DNA of 64,000 bases from Exiguobacterium sp. Helios (GTDB lineage Bacteria; Bacillota; Bacilli; Exiguobacteriales; Exiguobacteriaceae). Below, piece by piece: positions 46,201 to 54,031 of the stretch (the first letter of the stretch is position 1; every line of letters starts with the position of its first letter). The notes below the pieces were generated by a model. The model did not search any database. It was not told the DNA's origin and saw only the letters and a list, made by a program, of their open reading frames with translations. The DNA lies in the NCBI RefSeq assembly GCF_014524545.1, contig NZ_CP053557.1, positions 2,753,501-2,817,500 of the forward strand, in the 5' to 3' direction. Made by a program: the position numbers and the translations under genes.

Positions 46201-46857
46201 ACATCGACTACACGCTATTCAACGATTTATTGGTTGAACGCTCTTGAAGCCGATGTCCGGAATGCGGCCGACCCGTTAAAAGTCGACCGTCAATCCTCTG
46301 CCTATTACCAGTTCCTTGATCTATCCAAATCAACAGGTGCTTCAGCCGCGACGCTGAACAATATCCTCGCGACAAAAGGAATCTTCGGTAAATGTACGAC
46401 AGGCAGCTGCGGCCAAGCTTTCATCGATGCCGGTGCGAAGTATTCGGTTAACGAAGCGTACCTCATCTCACATGCTTTACTTGAGACAGGGAACGGGACG
46501 TCGAAACTTGCGACAGGCGTCACTTGGAACGGACGCACGGTCTACAACATGTACGGAATCGGCGCGTATGACTACGATGCCATCAATACAGGTGCTGCAT
46601 ATGCGTACAGCAAAGGATGGTTCACACCGGAAGCCGCCATCGTCGGTGGTGCTGAATTCATCAGTACGACATACATCCACAATGCTTACGATCAAAACAC
46701 ACTCTACAAAATGCGTTGGAGTCCGATGCGTCCCGGTGTTCACCAGTACGCGACGGATATGGGCTGGGCGGTCAAACAAACAACCCAAATCTACAAGCTG
46801 TATGAACAGATGGACAGCTATACGGCCGTCTTTGATATTCCAGTCTTTACGCGTTAA
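43273..46857 (+). CDS. Giant SH3b-repeat autolysin (N-acetylglucosaminidase)
   Basis: A 1194-residue secreted wall hydrolase. Signal peptide at residues 1-33 (cleavage near LEA-A). Then about twelve SH3b-like modules of 60-65 residues (35-870), mostly alternating two types: one ending in ...YAGKSGY after an LRSYAGPSY-like start, the other starting RFLLS and containing TTQLVTN. A further SH3-like segment (about 920-990, LNIRSGATTAS) precedes the C-terminal glucosaminidase (about 1025-1190). The catalytic Glu1071 is in SHALLETGNGTS, with YNMYGIGAYD and GWFTPEAAIVGG as in LytD-type enzymes. TTG start at 43273 with TAGGAGGATACGATC. Probably cuts peptidoglycan glycan strands during growth or separation. 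Confidence 0.92.
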   Translation: MNTTLFTKPLKMLVSFILVLGIFVSYSPSLEAATTKATTYRLSADTYLYDKTTSSRKRLLTIKTGTIVSSTYESSSGYFRRVAYGGKTGYVASKYLTAFDQKETIKGQRFLVSKKTPLYTSASATAPVIATLNEQDAYYSSQKITNSVGEIFYRVKYDGKTVYARALNATPIAYTKMSKTALKTTDGYILRQYAGTAYPRQIVVPTGTSLQTTGRIGDWYNVTYAGKSGYMHKGAFTGSSKQEVTTIPETAFQTKSALVLYDTTDGTKRPLVTIPKGAIVKSTARSGLYHRITYDGKTGYVLTAALNEYTAKVKLASSRFLLSNSVEIKATPVSSAATLASLQTGNVYYTTQLVTNPLGEQWHKVSKDGKTGYVKVNQGKTIKYYTVHDLSLKTTTATALHSYAGPSYGVIKTIPNGTVVKIQGQIGNWYKVSYDGKSGYAAGTTFTDYVTTQPIPATDIQLETDVAMKAVPKANAATVTMFKAKDIYQTNQLVTNGSSKWHRVIKDGQTGYIPVDQGTPVDYSSENMAMKATETTVLRTYAGNSYATVATIATGTNVQVIGKIQDWYKVSANGKTGYVVADTMTELITKKTLPASRFVLSKSVDVKKSHHSTADTLTTLSVNDVYYTTQLVTNGRSEQWHRMTIDGKTGYVRVNQGTSIDYQALPATKYKTSASTPLRSYAGPSYASVTTIPNGTVVTVTGKIGNWMKITYAGKSGYAATSTLTEFSDTTTIAEVRFLLDAPVAVKSDAKDTATTIANLNKGNVYSTKTLVTTSVNGQWHQVTVNGKTGYIKLGQPTSPIAYEPIEKSFVRATGTTSLRSYVGDAYQLVASIPVNTILPVTGKIGSWYEVSYEGKTLYAYNGTMVMTSAKLNVYNSVATPYTFDSFISAQMKLNPPPQTDLYASKLMYVSSDYVRLGGALDPVNGTIATVTATTPLNIRSGATTASHVYGQFKPNVMIKVYQNVSGFYTTYPRVYTSTTRYSTIYWLNALEADVRNAADPLKVDRQSSAYYQFLDLSKSTGASAATLNNILATKGIFGKCTTGSCGQAFIDAGAKYSVNEAYLISHALLETGNGTSKLATGVTWNGRTVYNMYGIGAYDYDAINTGAAYAYSKGWFTPEAAIVGGAEFISTTYIHNAYDQNTLYKMRWSPMRPGVHQYATDMGWAVKQTTQIYKLYEQMDSYTAVFDIPVFTR

Positions 46858-46864
46858 GAAATAC

Positions 46865-46912
46865 AAAAAAATCCAGACACTGAATCAATCGATTCGTGGT
46901 CTGGATTTTTTT
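46865..46912. terminator. Bidirectional terminator
   Basis: AAAAAAATCCAGAC / GTCTGGATTTTTTT arms with an inner GAATC/GATTC stem, between the converging autolysin and kdpD genes. Confidence 0.9.
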
Positions 46913-46977
46913 GTGTGCTTTGACCGCCACCATCTGACGGAAGACGTCCCCTGCATTTACGCGGAAGAGACACCCTG

Positions 46978-48063
46978 TCAGACTTGATCATCAGCGACGA
47001 TTTGCAAATCAATGCCCCGGTTTTGGCGCATGATTTGATTGACGATCGAACCGCGCCGGATTTCCTGCCACCGGGTCCGTGCGGATTGACCGAGCACGAT
47101 TTGTGTAATGCGGTGATGTTTTGCGGCCGCCGTGATGGTCTCCGCAATCGAACGTTCTCCTTGAATCCGAATTAAAACTTCTGCGTCAAACAGGGCACCA
47201 CTTTCCCGTAACATCGCCAGTACTTCTTTTTGAAATGCCGGCAACTGGTTTTCCGGTTTGGGTAGAATCGTCAAGATATAGAGATCCGCTTTCATCCGGC
47301 TCGCCATCCGAAATCCACGATAGATTAACTTTCGTGCATTTTCGTTCAACTGGACACAGACCAAAATTCGTTCCTGTAATAATGTCGGATCTTTTTCAAT
47401 CAGCAGACGGGCTTGATACACTTGATCGTCGACTTCATCTGCGACTTGCCGGAGCGATAACTCCCGTAAGCTCGCTAAGTTTTGTAAGGAGAAAAAAGAA
47501 TTCAAGCTTTGTTCAATCTTCTCTTTTTTATAAATTTTCCCGTGTTCCAACCGCTCGCGCAATGTTTGCGGCGTCACGTCCACGAGTAGAATCTCATCCG
47601 CCTCCCCGAGAAAGGGATCCGGAATCCGCTCCCGGACTTCGACCCCTGTCATTTCTTTCACCTTAAACAGCAGGCTTTCGAAATGCTGGATGTTGACAGC
47701 CGAATAGACATTGATTCCCGCTTCAAGCAGGACAGAGACATCCTGGTACCGTTTTTTTCGAACCGAACCCGGCGCATTCGTATGTGCCAGTTCGTCAATC
47801 AACACAATATCCGGCTTGCGGGAAATGATCGCTTCGACGTTCACCTCAAGAAACACTTTCTCTTTATAATGGACGTCGAGTAACGGCACCTGCTCGAGCC
47901 GTCCAATCATCTCTGCCGTATCGCGTCGGCCGTGCGTCTCAATCAAGCCGATGACGACGTCCTTCCCTTCCCCGACTAACGCATGTGCATCCGCGAGCAT
48001 TTTATACGTCTTCCCGACACCTGGAGCCGAGCCGATGTACAGCTTCAGCTTTCCGCGTGTCAT
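46978..48063 (-). CDS. kdpD: Truncated KdpD: sensor/USP half only, no histidine kinase
   Basis: A 361-residue protein matching only the cytoplasmic N-terminal half of the KdpD sensor kinase: a KdpD domain (residues 1-210) with Walker A GSAPGVGKTYKML and Walker-B-like IVLIDELAHTNAPGS, then a universal-stress-like domain (about 230-355; ERILVCVQLNENARKLIYRG ... GQSARTRWQE). The four membrane segments, GAF and kinase domains are absent, and no kdpE follows. The gene ends cleanly before a terminator, so this is a settled short form, as known from some other bacteria, not a recent break. It overlaps kdpC by ATGA. Confidence 0.92.
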   Translation of the reverse strand: MTRGKLKLYIGSAPGVGKTYKMLADAHALVGEGKDVVIGLIETHGRRDTAEMIGRLEQVPLLDVHYKEKVFLEVNVEAIISRKPDIVLIDELAHTNAPGSVRKKRYQDVSVLLEAGINVYSAVNIQHFESLLFKVKEMTGVEVRERIPDPFLGEADEILLVDVTPQTLRERLEHGKIYKKEKIEQSLNSFFSLQNLASLRELSLRQVADEVDDQVYQARLLIEKDPTLLQERILVCVQLNENARKLIYRGFRMASRMKADLYILTILPKPENQLPAFQKEVLAMLRESGALFDAEVLIRIQGERSIAETITAAAKHHRITQIVLGQSARTRWQEIRRGSIVNQIMRQNRGIDLQIVADDQV

Positions 48064-48581
48064 GATGGACTCCGATCAAGCTTCAGATTCAACATCAGAA
48101 CGTTCACATATTGATTGTTCCCTGCTTCCTGATCAACTAATCGTCGAACGGCATCAGGCGAGAGGTTTCGTTCCGTTGCAATCCGTTTCACCTGGGCCCG
48201 TGCATAATCGAGCGAGATGTGCGGATCGAAGCCAGAACCGGATGTCACGCGGGCATCGTCCGGAAGCGAAGCGCCGTCCACCTGATTCTGTTTTTCGTAT
48301 TCCGCCATCTGCTTGCCAAGCTCCGGGTTTGACGCGGCCAGGTTATCCCCGGCAGAAGCTCCCGCTAATTGATCCACCGCTGACGGACGTCCGTGAAAAT
48401 ACTGTTTCGACGTGAACGGTTGAGCGATCAATTCCGATCCGATGAATTTTCCGTTTTCCTGCAGCAAAGAACCGGCTGCTTTGTCCGGGACGAGTAACTG
48501 ACCGAATAAGGTCAGCAAAGCGGGAAAGACAATCCCGCACAACGCGGTGACGAAAACCGTCACACGAATGGCCTGTTTCAT
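48060..48581 (-). CDS. kdpC: K+-transporting ATPase subunit C
   Basis: Single-span subunit that aids ATP binding by KdpB. The 173-residue product has one N-terminal membrane helix (MKQAIRVTVFVTALCGIVFP) and the family blocks IGQ-type LIAQPFTSKQYFHGRPSAV, GASAGDNLAASNPEL and VTSGSGFDPHISLDYA. The ATG at 48581 follows AAGGAGAACAGAATC, 13 bases after kdpB. It overlaps kdpD by 4 bases. Confidence 0.96.
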   Translation of the reverse strand: MKQAIRVTVFVTALCGIVFPALLTLFGQLLVPDKAAGSLLQENGKFIGSELIAQPFTSKQYFHGRPSAVDQLAGASAGDNLAASNPELGKQMAEYEKQNQVDGASLPDDARVTSGSGFDPHISLDYARAQVKRIATERNLSPDAVRRLVDQEAGNNQYVNVLMLNLKLDRSPS

Positions 48582-48594
48582 GATTCTGTTCTCC

Positions 48595-50658
48595 TTATAG
48601 GATGCTTGCGAGCAAGACATCAATGATTTTAATGCCGATGAACGGGACGATGACGCCGCCGAGACCATAGATGAGTAAATTCCGACCAAGTAGCTGATCC
48701 GCTGTCATCGGTTTATACGAGACACCTTTCATCGCGAGCGGAATCAGCATTGGGATGATAATCGCGTTAAAGATCAAGGCCGAGAGAATCGCGGTCGTCG
48801 GCGAATCGAGTCGCATGATGTTGAGCAGTTCCATTTGGGGAATCGCGACCATGAAGATTGCCGGAATAATCGCAAAGTATTTCGCGACATCATTGGCAAT
48901 CGAAAACGTCGTCAACGCGCCGCGTGTCATCAGCAACTGTTTCCCGATTTCGACGACTTCGATAATTTTCGTCGGATTGGAATCGAGATCAATCATGTTG
49001 GCTGCTTCTTTTGCTGCCTGTGTCCCGCTGTTCATCGCAAGACCGACATCGGCCTGAGCGAGCGCCGGCGCATCGTTCGTTCCGTCCCCCGTCATCGCGA
49101 CCAGGTGTCCTGCGTCCTGCTCGCGTTTGATGACCCGGATCTTATCTTCCGGTGTACATTCGGCGACGAAGTCATCGACTCCGGCTTCCCGGGCAATCGT
49201 CGCTGCCGTCAATGGATTGTCGCCGGTACACATGACGGTTTTAATCCCCATCTCCCGCAGGCGGTCAAATCGTTCCCGCATGCCGGGTTTGACCGTGTCT
49301 TTCAAGTAAATGACACCTAAGATCGTCGAATCGATGGCAATGACGAGCGGCGTGCCGCCGAGACGGGAAATCTGCTCGACCGTTTCCTGAAGATTGCCGG
49401 GGATGTCTCCCCCTTGATCAACGACCCACTGTTGAATCGCTTGACCGGCCCCTTTTCGAACGCGGCGACCGTCTGCTAAATCAAGTCCCGACATCCGTGT
49501 TTCCGCGCGGAACGGAATGATTTCCGCACCTTGCAAACGGTCATGTTCGATCGTCATGTTTCGCAGTTCGGCAAGTTCCAGAACCGAGCGGCCTTCCGGT
49601 GTCTCGTCGGCAAGTGATGAGAGCGTCGCGCCGGCAAAGGTGGCTTCCGTCGTTGCGTCACCGACCGGTAAAATGTCAGATGCCATCCGGTTCCCGAATG
49701 TAATCGTTCCGGTTTTATCGAGGATAATCGTTTGGATGTCGCCTGCCGCTTCGACCGCCTTCCCGCTCATCGCGATGACGTTGAACCGGGTCACCCGGTC
49801 CATTCCGGCAATTCCGATTGCTGATAACAATCCGCCGATCGTCGTCGGAATCAAACAGACGAGCAGTGCAATCAGGATCGGACCCGATAAGCTGAATCCT
49901 AAATAATTCGTAAAGACAGGCAGTGTCATGACGACGAGTAAAAAGATCAGCGTCAAGCTTGTCAGTAAAGTCGACAGCGCCAACTCGTTTGGTGTTTTTT
50001 GCCGGCTTGCCCCTTCAACGAGCGCAATCATCTGATCGAGGAATGACTCGCCGGGATTGCTCGTGATCCGGACTTCAATTTCATCACTGACGACTAACGT
50101 TCCGCCGATGACGGACGAAAAATCGCCCCCTGCTTCTTTAATGACAGGTGCTGACTCACCTGTGATTGCCGACTCATCGATTGAAGCAAGCCCTTTGATG
50201 ATTTCGCCGTCCCCCGGTACATATTCACCGGTCCGGACGAAAACGATATCACCTTTACGCAGTGTCGCCGAGGACACGTTCTCGATCATTTGACCGACCC
50301 GTTTCCGTGCCATGACATCGGCTTTCGAGGCTTTCAAGGAATCCGCCTGTGCTTTCCCGCGTCCTTCGGCAATCGATTCGGCAAAATTCGCGAACAAGAC
50401 AGTCAGGAATAGGATGATACTGACGGCTAGGTTAAAGCCGCGCATCTCATCGATGAAAACCGTATAGCCGATTGCAAGCAGGCAACCGATCCAGACGACG
50501 AACATGATCGGTTGTTTCACCATATGAACCGGGTTTAGTTTCTTCAAGGCATCCAGTGTCGCTTGTTTCGCAATCGATGGATTGACAGTTGCTGTTGCTT
50601 CTTTTTCCGGAACGTTCGGTTTCTGCCCAGTAGGTTGATCTTTGATTGGTTCCATCAT
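48595..50658 (-). CDS. kdpB: K+-transporting ATPase subunit B
   Basis: P-type ATPase subunit that powers high-affinity potassium uptake. In 687 residues: seven membrane segments, the actuator motif [10 protein letters not shown], the phosphorylation site [12 protein letters not shown], and the hinge [18 protein letters not shown]. The start ATG ATG at 50658 follows CAGGAGATAATGAAAG, after a 17-base gap from kdpA. Confidence 0.97.
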   Translation of the reverse strand: MMEPIKDQPTGQKPNVPEKEATATVNPSIAKQATLDALKKLNPVHMVKQPIMFVVWIGCLLAIGYTVFIDEMRGFNLAVSIILFLTVLFANFAESIAEGRGKAQADSLKASKADVMARKRVGQMIENVSSATLRKGDIVFVRTGEYVPGDGEIIKGLASIDESAITGESAPVIKEAGGDFSSVIGGTLVVSDEIEVRITSNPGESFLDQMIALVEGASRQKTPNELALSTLLTSLTLIFLLVVMTLPVFTNYLGFSLSGPILIALLVCLIPTTIGGLLSAIGIAGMDRVTRFNVIAMSGKAVEAAGDIQTIILDKTGTITFGNRMASDILPVGDATTEATFAGATLSSLADETPEGRSVLELAELRNMTIEHDRLQGAEIIPFRAETRMSGLDLADGRRVRKGAGQAIQQWVVDQGGDIPGNLQETVEQISRLGGTPLVIAIDSTILGVIYLKDTVKPGMRERFDRLREMGIKTVMCTGDNPLTAATIAREAGVDDFVAECTPEDKIRVIKREQDAGHLVAMTGDGTNDAPALAQADVGLAMNSGTQAAKEAANMIDLDSNPTKIIEVVEIGKQLLMTRGALTTFSIANDVAKYFAIIPAIFMVAIPQMELLNIMRLDSPTTAILSALIFNAIIIPMLIPLAMKGVSYKPMTADQLLGRNLLIYGLGGVIVPFIGIKIIDVLLASIL

Positions 50659-50675
50659 CTTTCATTATCTCCTGT

Positions 50676-52316
50676 TCACATCGTCAGCCAATCCGCGATA
50701 GGTCCAAGCACGAGCACTGGCAGGAATGTCAGTGCACCGACGAGTACGACCGTACCGAGGAAAACTGTACCGAAAAGTGGGGTATCTGTTTTAAAAGAAA
50801 ATTCATCCTGTGGAACAGCCGGTTTCGCTTTTAACGATCCGGCAATCGCAAGCATCAGGATTAACGGGATGTAACGACCGAAGAATAAGGCAAACGACGT
50901 TGAGACATTCCAGTAGACGTTCGCATCGCCAAGTCCTTCAAAGCCGGAACCGTTGTTGGCCGTCGCCGAGGTGAACTCATATAGAACTTGGGATAGACCA
51001 TGGTAGCCGGGATTGGAAATCGCTCCGACACCCGGTGCGACGTACATCGAAATCGCGGTTCCGACCAGAATCAGAAACGGCGGAACGAGTAACGTAATTG
51101 CCATCAGCTTGACCTCAAACGTCTCGAGCTTTTTGCCGAGGAAGGTCGGCGTCCGCCCGATCAATAGTCCGGTCAGGAAGACCGCGACAAACGCATACAG
51201 CAGTACGTTCAGGAAACCGGCACCCGTTCCGCCGTAGACGACATTCAGCATCATGTTTCCGAGCTGGATTAATCCGGCAAGCGGATGAAGCGAATCGTGC
51301 ATCGCATTGACAGCACCTGTTTCAGCCGCTGTCGTAATGGAACTGTACAAGACAGTTCCGACTTGACCGAACCGGAGTTCCTGACCGTGTGCGGTCGGAT
51401 TCGCAAACAAACTGCCCGCCATCCCGAACGTCATCAGCATAAACAGGATGGTCATGACACCGAGGAAAAGGCGGCCTTGTTTTGCTGAGCCGATCAGTTT
51501 TCCGTAAGCGATTGGAAGTGACATCGGAATCAGCAGCATCAAAAACATCTGGATAAAGTTGACGTACTGGTTCGGGTTTTCAAACGGGTGGGCGCCGTTC
51601 GCCCCGAAGAATCCGCCACCGTTGTTCCCCAGCTGTTTAATGACTTCAAAAGCAGCGACCGGTCCGCGGTAAATCAACTGCTTCGCGCCTTCGAGTGTCG
51701 TCACCGTCACGGCACCGCCAAACGTCTGCGGGACGCCGAGTAAAATCAGCAACACGCCAAATACGAAAGACACCGGAAGTAGGACACGGATGATGAAACG
51801 AACGAAGTCCGCATAAAAGTTCCCGAGCGGCTGATTCGCCAGGCCGCGGATGACGGCGATGCAGACTGTAAAGGCCATCGTCGGTGCGACGAACAGCATC
51901 GTTCCGAGGACAAACGTCTGTGACAGATAGGATAATGCTTCACCGGAGTAATGCTGTTGATCCGTATTCGTCATGAAACTGATGGTCGTATGCAGGGCAG
52001 TCGACCAGTCAAGATTAGCGGCACCGTTCGGATTCAAAGGCAGGATGCCTTGAAAACGGAGTAACACGTATCCTCCGACGAAGAACAACAGATTGACGAG
52101 CAGCAGACTTTTCGCATAACCGACCCATGACTGGTCCTGTTTTCGTTCGTCGACGCCGAGCAACAACAAGAGTCGTCGTTCCACCTTACCGATCCAGTCG
52201 TTTTTTCGAATGGCCACAGGTGCAAAGACCGTTCCGATGTACCGTCCAAGCAAAACGGCCGCTCCCAGGGTGATGATCAGTAAAATCCAAAATTGAATTA
52301 AAAATTGAGTCCACAT
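50676..52316 (-). CDS. kdpA: K+-transporting ATPase subunit A
   Basis: Potassium channel-like subunit of the Kdp complex; 546 residues and about ten membrane segments. It contains the four pore-loop type selectivity regions, e.g. TTISFMTNTDQQHYSGE, QLGNNGGGFFGANGAHPFENP and ATANNGSGFEGLGDAN. The ATG at 52316 follows TAGGAGAAACAAATC, 20 bases after kdpF. Confidence 0.97.
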   Translation of the reverse strand: MWTQFLIQFWILLIITLGAAVLLGRYIGTVFAPVAIRKNDWIGKVERRLLLLLGVDERKQDQSWVGYAKSLLLVNLLFFVGGYVLLRFQGILPLNPNGAANLDWSTALHTTISFMTNTDQQHYSGEALSYLSQTFVLGTMLFVAPTMAFTVCIAVIRGLANQPLGNFYADFVRFIIRVLLPVSFVFGVLLILLGVPQTFGGAVTVTTLEGAKQLIYRGPVAAFEVIKQLGNNGGGFFGANGAHPFENPNQYVNFIQMFLMLLIPMSLPIAYGKLIGSAKQGRLFLGVMTILFMLMTFGMAGSLFANPTAHGQELRFGQVGTVLYSSITTAAETGAVNAMHDSLHPLAGLIQLGNMMLNVVYGGTGAGFLNVLLYAFVAVFLTGLLIGRTPTFLGKKLETFEVKLMAITLLVPPFLILVGTAISMYVAPGVGAISNPGYHGLSQVLYEFTSATANNGSGFEGLGDANVYWNVSTSFALFFGRYIPLILMLAIAGSLKAKPAVPQDEFSFKTDTPLFGTVFLGTVVLVGALTFLPVLVLGPIADWLTM

Positions 52317-52336
52317 GATTTGTTTCTCCTATGCGA

Positions 52337-52417
52337 TTAGAATTTTTCTGGATAAATCAAACAATAACTCAGATACAAAAAGACAACACAACCGGTAGCC
52401 AGCAAAAACCAGGTCAT
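52337..52417 (-). CDS. kdpF: KdpF small membrane subunit
   Basis: A 26-residue single-span peptide, MTWFLLATGCVVF then LYLSYCLIYPEKF, with the typical KdpF ending YLxYxLxxPEKF. It stabilises the KdpABC complex. The ATG at 52417 overlaps the stop of the upstream 35-residue reading frame as ATGA, so translation is coupled. It sits directly before kdpA. Confidence 0.9.
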   Translation of the reverse strand: MTWFLLATGCVVFLYLSYCLIYPEKF

Positions 52418-52521
52418 TTCCGGTCACCTGCCCGCCATTGAATCCGTTCAATCAAACCAATCATCAAAAACGAACTTCCGAAAAACAATGCGAGTAACAA
52501 GACACTCCAAAGGTCCTCCAT
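52414..52521 (-). CDS. 35-residue membrane peptide, first gene of the kdp operon
   Basis: A small reading frame, MEDLWSVLLLALFFGSSFL then MIGLIERIQWRAGDRK: one hydrophobic helix followed by a basic tail. It has its own strong ribosome site (TATGGAGGTAATTTCAAC) and overlaps kdpF by ATGA, both signs of real translation. It lies after the riboswitch terminator, so it is the first product of the kdp transcript. I do not know a named function; a regulatory or assembly role in Kdp is inferred from position. Confidence 0.75.
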   Translation of the reverse strand: MEDLWSVLLLALFFGSSFLMIGLIERIQWRAGDRK

Positions 52522-52569
52522 GTTGAAATTACCTCCATATTATTCAATATTTTTACAATTGAGCACGGC

Positions 52570-52608
52570 AAAAAGACGATGTGAGGCAGTAACGGCCCCA
52601 GCATCGCC
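52570..52608 (-). terminator. c-di-AMP riboswitch expression-platform terminator
   Basis: On the minus strand GGCGATG pairs with CATCGTC (52602-52608 / 52575-52581), one wobble, with an inner GGGGC/GCCTC stem and five T. It lies between the ydaO aptamer and the first kdp reading frame. Confidence 0.8.
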
Positions 52609-52651
52609 TAAAAAAATTGGCATCACTGAATAAGAGTCGTTCCCTCCTAAA

Positions 52652-52781
52652 ACGCCTGCGAGGTTAGCTGTCGGATTCGGGCATACCTAGGATTTCGCCC
52701 TACTTCTCTTACCTGAGAAGATTCACCCCGTGTCACGTGTCGTGACGGTTGGGTCCCCCGCTTCAATCATGAATTCGGCGT
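52652..52781 (-). promoter_or_regulatory. c-di-AMP (ydaO-yuaA) riboswitch aptamer
   Basis: On the minus strand the conserved ydaO blocks occur in order: ACGCCGAATTC (closing stem and first GAA), GCGGGGGACCCA, CGGGGTGAATC, GTAGGGC, GCCCGAATCCGACAGC, TAACC and AGGCGT (closing stem). The RNA binds c-di-AMP and in known cases ends transcription when the messenger is high. Here it controls kdp, fitting the general rule that c-di-AMP, rising with K+, turns off potassium uptake. Confidence 0.95.
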
Positions 52782-52828
52782 ACTTTGAGATCGAAGCATT
52801 AACATGTTAGTGTTCGTTGATGAGATGG

Positions 52829-52857
52829 ATATTACTCCGATTATTCAAGCTTGTAAA
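52829..52857 (-). promoter_or_regulatory. kdp operon promoter
   Basis: On the minus strand TTTACA (52852-52857) and TAATAT (52829-52834) spaced by 17 bases, about 45 bases upstream of the ydaO aptamer. With the leader, this fills the 508-base gap between the kdp reading frames and the small gene at 53030. Confidence 0.6.
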
Positions 52858-52942
52858 TAGAATTTCTAAAAAAAATATAGTCAGACTTTTTGATGACTTA
52901 CTTTATAAAAATAGTGTTTTTACGACCTATGTTATAGAAGGA

Positions 52943-53016
52943 AAAAAACCGCAGGAACCGGTTCCTTCATCTGAATGGAAACACTCCTTCAGCAGGAACT
53001 CGGACTGCGGTTTTTT
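52943..53016. terminator. Large hairpin terminator
   Basis: 12-base arms AAAAAACCGCAG (52943-52954) / CTGCGGTTTTTT (53005-53016) enclosing the self-complementary GGAACCGGTTCC and other short arms. It is the likely terminator of the small gene at 53030-53224 (minus). Confidence 0.75.
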
Positions 53017-53029
53017 GAATCAACATCGG

Positions 53030-53224
53030 TTATGATTGCTCATTCAGTTTGGCCTGGACCGTCAAAGGAGCTAGCATCGTCACCCACAGGGCGACCACTC
53101 CAGAAACAAGAATCACAATATCACGTTCGAATCCGAGGGTCAGCAGTGTAACAACACTTGCAACCAAGACGAGACAAAGCGTCGCGATCATGACAAAACG
53201 CGATTGTTTCAACATCTTTCTCAT
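53030..53224 (-). CDS. Small two-helix membrane protein
   Basis: A 64-residue protein with two hydrophobic segments (about residues 9-28 and 34-55), a basic N-terminus MRKMLKQSRF and tail VQAKLNEQS. The ATG at 53224 follows AAAGGAGAGATGCCAC. Function unknown; I see no family signature. It stands alone between the kdp promoter region and the divergent gpx gene, with a large terminator hairpin behind it. Confidence 0.6.
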   Translation of the reverse strand: MRKMLKQSRFVMIATLCLVLVASVVTLLTLGFERDIVILVSGVVALWVTMLAPLTVQAKLNEQS

Positions 53225-53391
53225 GTGGCATCTCTCCTTTCTTTCCAAAGTCTTTTGTATTTTATCAAATTTTATAATTGTTCCGGGCGTCTGACACCGG
53301 ATTGTGAAGGAATTGTCATCTGATGACCGTTTTTCAGGCGAAAGCCGGACGCATTTGATACACTGATGGTAAGACCATAAGGGGGAATTTT

Positions 53392-53871
53392 ATGTTACAG
53401 GAACAGACGTTTCAGCGGATTGATGGTACGGAAGCAACGTTAAAAGATTATCCGGGACAGGCTTGGCTGATTGTCAACACAGCGAGTAAATGCGGCTTGA
53501 CGCCACAGTTCGAAGGGCTTGAACAACTCCATCAGGATTACCGGAAACAAGGACTCGTCGTCCTCGGTTTTCCGTGTAATCAGTTTGCCGGACAGGATCC
53601 GGGAACGGACGAAGAAATTCAAAGCTTTTGCCAAATGAACTACGGCGTGACGTTCCCTGTCTTCTCAAAAATCGAAGTCAACGGAGAAGGAACACATCCA
53701 TTGTTCGCAGAACTGAAGGCACTTGCGCCAAACACGACAGGCGAGCAGGATGTCGAATGGAACTTCACAAAATTTTTAGTGACGCGCGACGGGGAAGTGA
53801 CACGGTTTGCTCCAAAAACCAATCCGATGGATCTTGTCGCAGCCATCGAACGGATTGTCGTTGCGGTCTAA
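53392..53871 (+). CDS. Glutathione peroxidase-like thiol peroxidase
   Basis: A 159-residue peroxidase of the GPx family (BsaA type). In bacteria without glutathione it uses thioredoxin or another low-molecular-weight thiol to reduce peroxides. Catalytic residues: Cys34 in ASKCGLTPQFEGLE, Gln in the LGFPCNQFAGQDPG block (which has the resolving-type Cys) and Trp/Asn in VEWNFTKFLV. It uses cysteine, not selenocysteine. The ATG at 53392 follows AAGGGGGAATTTT. Single gene. Confidence 0.93.
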   Translation: MLQEQTFQRIDGTEATLKDYPGQAWLIVNTASKCGLTPQFEGLEQLHQDYRKQGLVVLGFPCNQFAGQDPGTDEEIQSFCQMNYGVTFPVFSKIEVNGEGTHPLFAELKALAPNTTGEQDVEWNFTKFLVTRDGEVTRFAPKTNPMDLVAAIERIVVAV

Positions 53872-53936
53872 AATCGATGAACAAGAGTTACGTATCACAC
53901 ACACATAACGGGCTGACTCAACGGTCAGTTTTACAA

Positions 53937-53975
53937 AGACAAGGGTGGCAGATTACAATTCTGCCACCCTCGTCT
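53937..53975. terminator. Hairpin between converging genes
   Basis: AGAC-A-AGGGTGGCAGA / TCTGCCACCCT-C-GTCT with a 7-base loop. There is no strong T run, but the stem is very stable and lies between gpx (plus) and the gene at 54032 (minus). Confidence 0.55.
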
Positions 53976-54031
53976 CGTTCAAAAAAGAATCACTTGCTTC
54001 ACGTAATTTTTGCGTGATGACGTGCCGTACA

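Noticed and set aside
46978-48063. kdpD as a pseudogene broken by frameshift
   Set aside because: No remnant of the membrane, GAF or kinase half is seen before the terminator, and the short form ends cleanly with normal codon use.
52817-53035. Open frame of 72 codons on the plus strand
   Set aside because: It runs through the kdp promoter and the large terminator hairpin and has no ribosome site.
53628-54017. Open frame of 129 codons on the plus strand
   Set aside because: It is out of frame within gpx and crosses the following hairpin; gpx is clearly the real gene.
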